Origin: Erysipelotrichaceae bacterium | GTDB lineage: Bacteria > Bacillota_I > Bacilli_A > Erysipelotrichales > Erysipelotrichaceae | Assembly: GCA_024681275.1 (NCBI GenBank) | Contig: JAILBD010000086.1 | Coordinates: forward strand, 1 to 35,746 | DNA: 35,746 bases | Direction: 5' to 3' | Part shown: positions 32,193-35,746 of the stretch, in pieces | Position numbering within the stretch: position 1 is the stretch's first letter | Layout: every line of letters begins with the position of its first letter | The notes under the pieces: model-generated | Databases searched by the model: none | Seen by the model: the letters and a program-made list of their open reading frames with translations, nothing else | Told to the model about the DNA's origin: nothing | Program-made: the position numbers and the translations under genes

Positions 32193-32735
32193 ATGAAGGA
32201 ATTTGATGAAAATATCACGATCTCTACGAGGCGTCTCATCCTGCGTTTTCTGAAAGAGGAAGACAGATCGGCGATCTTCAGGAACATCAATCATGATCCG
32301 GAAGTCCTGAAGTATTATGTCGACTCCTATAAAGAGAAGGAAGAGGATCTGTCTTTGAGCAGGATCATTGAAAAGTACCGGGCTGAAAAGATGTATTTTT
32401 TGGCCATCGTGCTGAAAGAGAACGGGGAAGTGATCGGCAACATCTTTCAGATCAACAGGCCTGACAAGGTGATGAATACAGTTGAAGTGGGTTTTGCCTT
32501 GGGCAGACCCTATTGGGATCAAGGCTACATGAGCGAAGCTTTGGATGCGATGATCAGACTGCTGTTTTCTTCGGGGGTGCATAAAGTCAGAGCCTGTCAT
32601 ATCGAAGAGAATGCGGCGTCCGGCGAAGTGATGAAGAAGTGCGGCATGCATTATGAGGGAAAGAGGATCGATGATCTCTATTACCATGGAAGATACTGGG
32701 ATACCTTGAACTATTACATTCTGGAGGATGAATGA
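32193..32735 (+). CDS. GNAT acetyltransferase (RimJ/RimL-like)
   Basis: A 180-residue GNAT of the RimJ-type (Acetyltransf_3). It has ITISTRRLILRFLKEEDRSAIF at the N-terminus, the acetyl-CoA region VEVGFALGRPYWDQGYMSEALDAMI, and C-terminal HIEENAASGEVMKKCGMHYEGKR, all characteristic. The substrate is unknown (protein N-termini or small amines in the family). No ribosome binding site; it is near-leaderless after TATAAT. Its stop overlaps the following Dabb-like gene. Confidence 0.93.
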   Translation: MKEFDENITISTRRLILRFLKEEDRSAIFRNINHDPEVLKYYVDSYKEKEEDLSLSRIIEKYRAEKMYFLAIVLKENGEVIGNIFQINRPDKVMNTVEVGFALGRPYWDQGYMSEALDAMIRLLFSSGVHKVRACHIEENAASGEVMKKCGMHYEGKRIDDLYYHGRYWDTLNYYILEDE

Positions 32736-33013
32736 TGGAACGTTACATGATCGTCAAGCTGAAGAAGGATACTGATGAAAAAGCCATGTATGAACAGATC
32801 TCTGATCTGTTCAGCGAGGCTGTGAAGATCGATGGAGTCAGGAAGGCGGATGTCTATGTCTCCAATCATGATCTGAGGCAGCGCTATGATCTGATGATCA
32901 GGATCAGACTGAACAAAAAGGCCGTACAGGATCTTGAAGGATCTGAGTTTTACCGCCGATGGAAACAGGAATACTCGGAACATATCGAGAAGATCACGGT
33001 CTTTGACATCTAG
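32735..33013 (+). CDS. Dabb-like (stress-responsive A/B barrel) protein
   Basis: A 92-residue ferredoxin-like alpha/beta barrel: MIVKLKKDTDEKAMYEQI, then GVRKADVYVSNHDLRQRYDLMIRIRL and EFYRRWKQEYSEHIEKITVFDI, matching the Dabb domain layout. Dabb proteins are small dimers of mostly unknown function. The ATG at 32735 is preferred (GGAGG 7 nt upstream); the adjacent in-frame ATG at 32732 is possible. Translationally coupled to the GNAT gene. Confidence 0.78.
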   Translation: MERYMIVKLKKDTDEKAMYEQISDLFSEAVKIDGVRKADVYVSNHDLRQRYDLMIRIRLNKKAVQDLEGSEFYRRWKQEYSEHIEKITVFDI

Positions 33014-33022
33014 GACGAGCAG

Positions 33023-33057
33023 TCTCATCGCATGAAAAATGAGTTCATGCGATGAGA
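33023..33057. repeat. perfect 14-bp inverted repeat after the Dabb-like gene
   Basis: TCTCATCGCATGAA (33023-33036), 7-nt loop, TTCATGCGATGAGA (33044-33057). There is no T-run on either side, so it is not a standard intrinsic terminator, although it lies 10 bp after a stop codon. It could be an mRNA 3'-stabilising hairpin or a protein-binding site. Confidence 0.8.
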
Positions 33058-33087
33058 TGCATCAGATCCATCTCTTTCTGATAATGA

Positions 33088-33096
33088 TGGTAGAAT
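33088..33096 (+). promoter_or_regulatory. leaderless extended -10 of the second GNAT gene
   Basis: TGGTAGAAT ends 7 nt before the ATG at 33104. No Shine-Dalgarno sequence. Confidence 0.68.
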
Positions 33097-33103
33097 CTAT
33101 GAC

Positions 33104-33541
33104 ATGATCACTGTAATCAGACTTACGAAAGAGAATATGGCAGATCTTATGGAGTTTTCCAGGCAGGAAGAGTTTCCTTATGCGGTGGATGAAGAGATGA
33201 TCAGGGATTATTGCCGTGGCGATGACCCGACTTCCATGTGCGTACAGACTTATGGCGTCTATGATGATGACCGTCTCATTTCCGTCATGACCGCATCTTA
33301 TCTGAATGTTTTCTATCATCCGGATTCACCCAATGGAAAGACGGTCCATATCTCCGGTGCTTTCACCAGACCGGATCAGCGATCCAAGGGCTATGGCAAG
33401 ATGTTGCTTGATAAGATCACTGAAGATTCCAGAGCGTATTTTGGCGCCGACTATCTGTGCTGTGATACGATCAGCCCACAGTTTTTCAGAAAGTATGGCT
33501 ATGTGGTGAGTTCCGAAGAACGGATGTGGATCAGGATCTGA
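33104..33541 (+). CDS. GNAT acetyltransferase
   Basis: A 145-residue GNAT-fold protein. The acetyl-CoA-binding motif A is GAFTRPDQRSKGYGKMLLDKI (about 83-103, with R/QxxGxG/A as R-S-K-G-Y-G); the C-terminal SPQFFRKYGYV is typical. Substrate unknown. Independent leaderless promoter; an imperfect terminator follows. Confidence 0.9.
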   Translation: MITVIRLTKENMADLMEFSRQEEFPYAVDEEMIRDYCRGDDPTSMCVQTYGVYDDDRLISVMTASYLNVFYHPDSPNGKTVHISGAFTRPDQRSKGYGKMLLDKITEDSRAYFGADYLCCDTISPQFFRKYGYVVSSEERMWIRI

Positions 33542-33557
33542 AAACTTTATGATGAAC

Positions 33558-33588
33558 AGCTCGGTCTGCTTGTGCAGAGGGCTTTTTA
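33558..33588 (+). terminator. terminator of the second GNAT gene
   Basis: Imperfect hairpin with core TCTGC, loop TTGT, GCAGA, and outer AGC pairing with GCT, followed by TTTTTAT. Confidence 0.6.
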
Positions 33589-33613
33589 TATATGGGAAAG
33601 ATGTAAAAGGGCA

Positions 33614-33635
33614 TAAAAAAACCGCTTTCTAGCGG
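33614..33635 (-). terminator. native terminator of the tRNA-Gly locus
   Basis: Minus strand: CCGCT, loop AGAA, AGCGG, then eight Ts (33614-33621). It lies about 17 nt past the CCA end of the tRNA fragment. Confidence 0.75.
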
Positions 33636-33651
33636 GGATCTATATACAAGC

Positions 33652-33697
33652 TGGAGCAGGTGATGGGAATCGAACCCACGTAGTCAGCTTGGAGGGC
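33652..33697 (-). pseudogene. tRNA-Gly(UCC) 3' half with CCA (disrupted tRNA gene)
   Basis: Read on the minus strand this is the 3' part of a tRNA-Gly: anticodon loop CCTCCAA, stem GCTGA, variable CTAC, T arm GTGGGTTCGATTCCCAT, acceptor CACCTGC, discriminator T and encoded CCA. The anticodon UCC is present but position 33 is C instead of the nearly invariant U. The 5' acceptor strand expected to pair (GCAGGTG) is absent upstream. A D-arm-like piece occurs at 33724-33741 but is separated by a hairpin. I read this as the tRNA end left at an integrase attachment site. A functional but very odd tRNA is unlikely. Confidence 0.75.
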
Positions 33698-33722
33698 TAA
33701 ACGCCTATAAATAGGCGTTTTA
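33698..33722. repeat. hairpin inserted between D-arm fragment and anticodon arm
   Basis: AAACGCCTA (33699-33707), loop TAAA, TAGGCGTTT (33712-33720), flanked by CT and TAG. It can act as a terminator on the plus strand (TTTT follows). It occupies the place where the 5' anticodon-stem strand should be. Confidence 0.7.
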
Positions 33723-33723
33723 G

Positions 33724-33741
33724 AAGAAGTTCTACCATTGA
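33724..33741 (-). other. tRNA-Gly D-arm-like fragment
   Basis: The minus strand reads TTCAATGGTAGAACTTCT, the D-arm sequence of a tRNA-Gly (TTC-AATGGTA-GAAC). It lies 27 bp from the anticodon-arm fragment. Upstream of it the sequence becomes T-rich (TATGTTTTTT) instead of the acceptor strand. Confidence 0.65.
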
Positions 33742-33752
33742 AAAAACATAAA

Positions 33753-33783
33753 AATCTTCTCAAATCTTCTCACAATCTTCTCA
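33753..33783. repeat. three direct repeats AATCTTCTCA (10-11 bp spacing)
   Basis: AATCTTCTCA at 33753-33762, 33763-33772 and 33774-33783, on one face of the helix. Next to the tRNA fragment they look like arm-type binding sites of a tyrosine integrase. That assignment is inference. Confidence 0.75.
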
Positions 33784-33826
33784 CAAGTACCTGTTTGAAG
33801 TAATTTGTATTAAATTGAACTAAATC

Positions 33827-33859
33827 ATAATAAAAGCGAATAAAACATACTTATTCGCT
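33827..33859 (-). terminator. terminator of the WYL-domain gene
   Basis: Minus strand: AGCGAATAA (33851-33859), 7-nt loop, TTATTCGCT (33835-33843), then TTTATT. Confidence 0.75.
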
Positions 33860-33866
33860 CTAAACC

Positions 33867-33896
33867 ATCAACTTTTATCAACTTTCATCAACTTTT
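33867..33896. repeat. three tandem 10-bp repeats ATCAACTTT(T/C)
   Basis: ATCAACTTTT, ATCAACTTTC and ATCAACTTTT in exact tandem at 33867, 33877 and 33887. The last copy overlaps the WYL stop codon (33895-33897). A second phased repeat set, distinct from the one at 33753. Confidence 0.8.
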
Positions 33897-34944
33897 ACTT
33901 ATTTAGTTGATAGATATCTTCTATGAAGGCTTTGAATTCTTCCTGAATATGAGCAGGGGAGAGTATCTTAGCCTTCTTTTTGAATCCGCACAGCCAAGAG
34001 AAGAATTGGTCTGAAACCAGCACATGTGTTTGAAGCAGAAAGAATTCATCATCTATCTGTTTAATCTCTTTCTCTCCAAACCGGTCAACGATCGCAGTCA
34101 GCAGATCGTTGGTAAAGCGTATGGAGACATATTCTCTTCTGCCCGAGAACATGTTGAAGATCTCTTTAGTGTATGTGGCGAGGTTGATCTGTTTGAACAA
34201 TTCCATGCCTTCTCTTTGCTCTTGGGCTTCTTCTATCTCTTCCATTCTGTCTATTCTATAAGGAATAAGATAGTTTTTCTCGTTAACACCGAGCAGATAA
34301 TAATTACTGTCATTCATTAATGCTTTATATGGGCTAATAAGATATGTTTTTCCCTGCCTTCGATCGACCTTCTGGATCTTACCATTCACAAAACGATAGT
34401 TCTTGTATTTAAAGGATATCTTGTGATTGTTCTTGATCGCAGAGTCTATGGTCTCCAATATCCTCAACAGTTTGTTGTTGTCTGTCCTGCTACGACCAAT
34501 AGTGTAGATGGATTCCTTATCAAGCAGTTCTTCCTTTTCAAAAGAACTTCTTTGGGAGGCGATCAGCTCTTTCAACTTCTTTGCCGTACTGTCAGAGATA
34601 CTCTTTGATGAGTTGATACATTCGATCAGGAACAGCGCATCAGACTGGCTGAATGGTCTTTCTATGATGTGCCAGCCTTTCTTGTCATTACGAGGATCGT
34701 AATCAACGCCATATTTGAATTCAACATCTTCCGCATGATCGACATCTTCTACCGGTGTATCAAGAAGGTCTCTTAATTGATTAAGGTTTCTTAAAACAGA
34801 TCTCTCTTCTGCTTCTATTCCAAAAGCATCATACAGAAGATTGGCAAGATCCAGTGTTTTTAGAACATGCTCATCATCTGTATGACTTAACAACAGTTGA
34901 AGGATGGCAATAGCTTTGTTTAATTGATTCTCGTTTTTAGGCAT
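33895..34944 (-). CDS. WYL-domain transcriptional regulator
   Basis: A 349-residue protein. The N-terminal ~75 residues are predicted winged-helix (LAILQLLLSHTDDEHVL, then RSVLRNLNQLRDLL). A central WYL domain (about 155-240) has KISFKYKNYRF and YLISPYKALMNDSNYYLLGVNE, and a C-terminal WCX-like extension follows. WYL regulators bind nucleic-acid ligands and often control phage-defence or mobile-element genes (family knowledge). No ribosome binding site; minus-strand TGATATAAT (34957-34965) ends 12 nt before the ATG, leaving a ~5-nt leader. It has more A+T than genes left of 33600 and lies on the element side of the broken tRNA. Confidence 0.88.
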   Translation of the reverse strand: MPKNENQLNKAIAILQLLLSHTDDEHVLKTLDLANLLYDAFGIEAEERSVLRNLNQLRDLLDTPVEDVDHAEDVEFKYGVDYDPRNDKKGWHIIERPFSQSDALFLIECINSSKSISDSTAKKLKELIASQRSSFEKEELLDKESIYTIGRSRTDNNKLLRILETIDSAIKNNHKISFKYKNYRFVNGKIQKVDRRQGKTYLISPYKALMNDSNYYLLGVNEKNYLIPYRIDRMEEIEEAQEQREGMELFKQINLATYTKEIFNMFSGRREYVSIRFTNDLLTAIVDRFGEKEIKQIDDEFFLLQTHVLVSDQFFSWLCGFKKKAKILSPAHIQEEFKAFIEDIYQLNK

Positions 34945-34956
34945 GATTCTATATGA

Positions 34957-34965
34957 ATTATATCA
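34957..34965 (-). promoter_or_regulatory. extended -10 of the WYL-domain gene
   Basis: Minus-strand TGATATAAT, 12 nt before the ATG; very short leader and no Shine-Dalgarno sequence. Confidence 0.6.
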
Positions 34966-35133
34966 TCAGAAATAAAAGCCGATCCTCTATAACCTGTTTC
35001 TGCCGAATGAAAACGGGTACCCTTTTCCTTGCGAAGATACATATGTGCATATATAATTTATTTAATAGGAATACAAGGCTTTTTGGTGCAGATATAATAT
35101 TAAGCCTCCAGTAGGAAACAAAGGAGCAACACC

Positions 35134-35746
35134 ATGAAAAGAAGGATCATAAGGACATTCACAGCCATACTGCTTATGATAGTAGCCATAGCAGGTTTCA
35201 TGCCCTGCGCAAGCAAACAGGTGAAAGCAGAGCCGGCAACAAAGCAGATCATCTTTGATGAAGATACTGTCAAGAGCATAAATACAGATCTCACGTATTC
35301 TTTTTCCAAAGAAGGGATCACGTTAAGCCCCGACTGTGATGGTAGTTATCAATTCGAAGAGGGAGGAGGAGCATCTGTAAATTTTGTTGGCAAAGAACTT
35401 ATTGTACGCCATGGTTCATTCACCTTTTCCTCTTCCATCGGCAAGATCTTAAAGATCGAAATCGAGACTTATAATGCAGATATATTGCCGGATGGCTGGA
35501 ATTGGAATAGAGAAGACAGGATTGCTTCATGGGAGGGTGAACCTTCATACGCAGTAACGATAATCAACGAAGCAGAAAGGATGGATGATGAGACTTACAT
35601 AGGTCCCATCACCAAAATGACCTTCACGATCATCACTGAAGACGTCACGGATATCGCCTTAAGTGATTCTTCTCTGGAGATGAAACCGAAAGATGCCAAG
35701 TCCCTGACGGCGACTGTTTCTCCGGAAACTGCAACAGAAAAGGAAG
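35134..35746 (+). CDS. secreted protein with bacterial Ig-like (BIg2) domain, N-terminal part
   Basis: The frame runs off the window after 204 codons. The N-terminus MKRRIIRTFTAILLMIVAIAG is a signal peptide, cleaved probably after QVKA (about residue 32). A ~140-residue module I do not recognise follows (Gly/Asp-rich, with two Trp in DGWNWNRED). From about residue 180, VTDIALSDSSLEMKPKDAKSLTATVSP is the start of a BIg2 Ig-like repeat. Likely a cell-surface adhesin-like protein. AAAGGAG lies 8 nt before the ATG; TATAAT at 35093-35098 is a possible -10. Probable cargo of the element that begins at the broken tRNA. Confidence 0.82.
   Translation, partial: MKRRIIRTFTAILLMIVAIAGFMPCASKQVKAEPATKQIIFDEDTVKSINTDLTYSFSKEGITLSPDCDGSYQFEEGGGASVNFVGKELIVRHGSFTFSSSIGKILKIEIETYNADILPDGWNWNREDRIASWEGEPSYAVTIINEAERMDDETYIGPITKMTFTIITEDVTDIALSDSSLEMKPKDAKSLTATVSPETATEKE

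Larger units (their letters stand above)
33542..33894. other. 353-bp gene-free stretch: terminators, broken tRNA, direct repeats
   Basis: No coding sequence is seen. From left to right it holds the GNAT terminator, the native tRNA terminator (minus), the tRNA-Gly 3' half, a 9-bp hairpin, a D-arm-like fragment, three AATCTTCTCA repeats, the WYL gene terminator (minus), and three ATCAACTTT repeats reaching the WYL stop. The right part is visibly richer in A+T than the chromosome to its left. Confidence 0.8.

Noticed and set aside
33652..33745. Functional intron-containing or split tRNA-Gly
   Set aside because: There is no 5' acceptor strand within reach, U33 is lost, and the insertion is a simple hairpin without intron features.
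33753..33896. CRISPR array
   Set aside because: Repeats are only 10 bp, tandem with no spacers of constant length, and no cas genes are present.

Overview
This window looks like a chromosome segment of a mid-GC, low-complexity-genome Firmicute. I favour an Erysipelotrichia-type lineage, but that is inference. The supporting signs are strong AGGAGG-type ribosome binding sites in operons, a fructose PTS of Firmicute type, a lipoprotein-type YidC, and the rpmH-rnpA-yidC-jag cluster. About 41 protein genes are packed with very little spacing and frequent strand changes. GATC tetramers are conspicuously frequent.

Layout. 1-3009: end of an alpha/beta hydrolase, then a minus-strand metal-efflux operon (small HMA metallochaperone, P1B-type ATPase, ArsR-type sensor) under a promoter that carries a perfect 22-bp ArsR-like operator. 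3045-6882: fructose locus, with DeoR-type FruR divergent from fruK-fruA. 7006-12547: small membrane protein, DUF2974 hydrolase, thioredoxin-fold protein, E2-like acyltransferase, an orphan PTS EIIC with 5-formyl-THF cyclo-ligase, and a PdxA-family dehydrogenase. 12562-15315: queuosine operon tgt-queA-queH. 15353-18629: membrane PH-like protein, DEDDh exonuclease, pyrophosphatase-like protein, AI-2E-family permease, HAD phosphatase. 18828-23274: polar amino-acid ABC importer followed by VOC, SDR and BtpA-family genes. 23365-26836: FliB/YkgJ-type Cys-cluster protein, MalY/PatB aminotransferase, DUF5131 protein, DJ-1/PfpI protein. 26887-30523: a degenerate, Cys-less glucose-type PTS EIIBC homologue immediately upstream of rpmH-rnpA-yidC-jag, with no dnaA or mnmE beside the cluster. 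30534-33541: methyltransferase, GH25 lysozyme, two GNATs and a Dabb-like protein. 33600-35746: a broken tRNA-Gly(UCC) with two sets of 10-11 bp direct repeats, a WYL regulator and the start of a secreted Ig-like (BIg2) protein. This last part looks like the edge of an integrated element.

The most striking signal is the shape of the transcription units. At least a dozen genes have a -10 box (often extended, TGnTAnnnT) ending only 6-9 nt before the ATG, with no Shine-Dalgarno sequence, so their mRNAs should be leaderless. Two divergent pairs are driven from intergenic gaps of only 22 and 37 bp. At the other end, many genes finish inside a hairpin terminator whose stem or loop contains the stop codon, and convergent pairs share one hairpin. 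Genes inside operons, and some that are probably highly expressed, use classical Shine-Dalgarno sites. Some transcripts are therefore predicted to have almost no untranslated sequence at either end.
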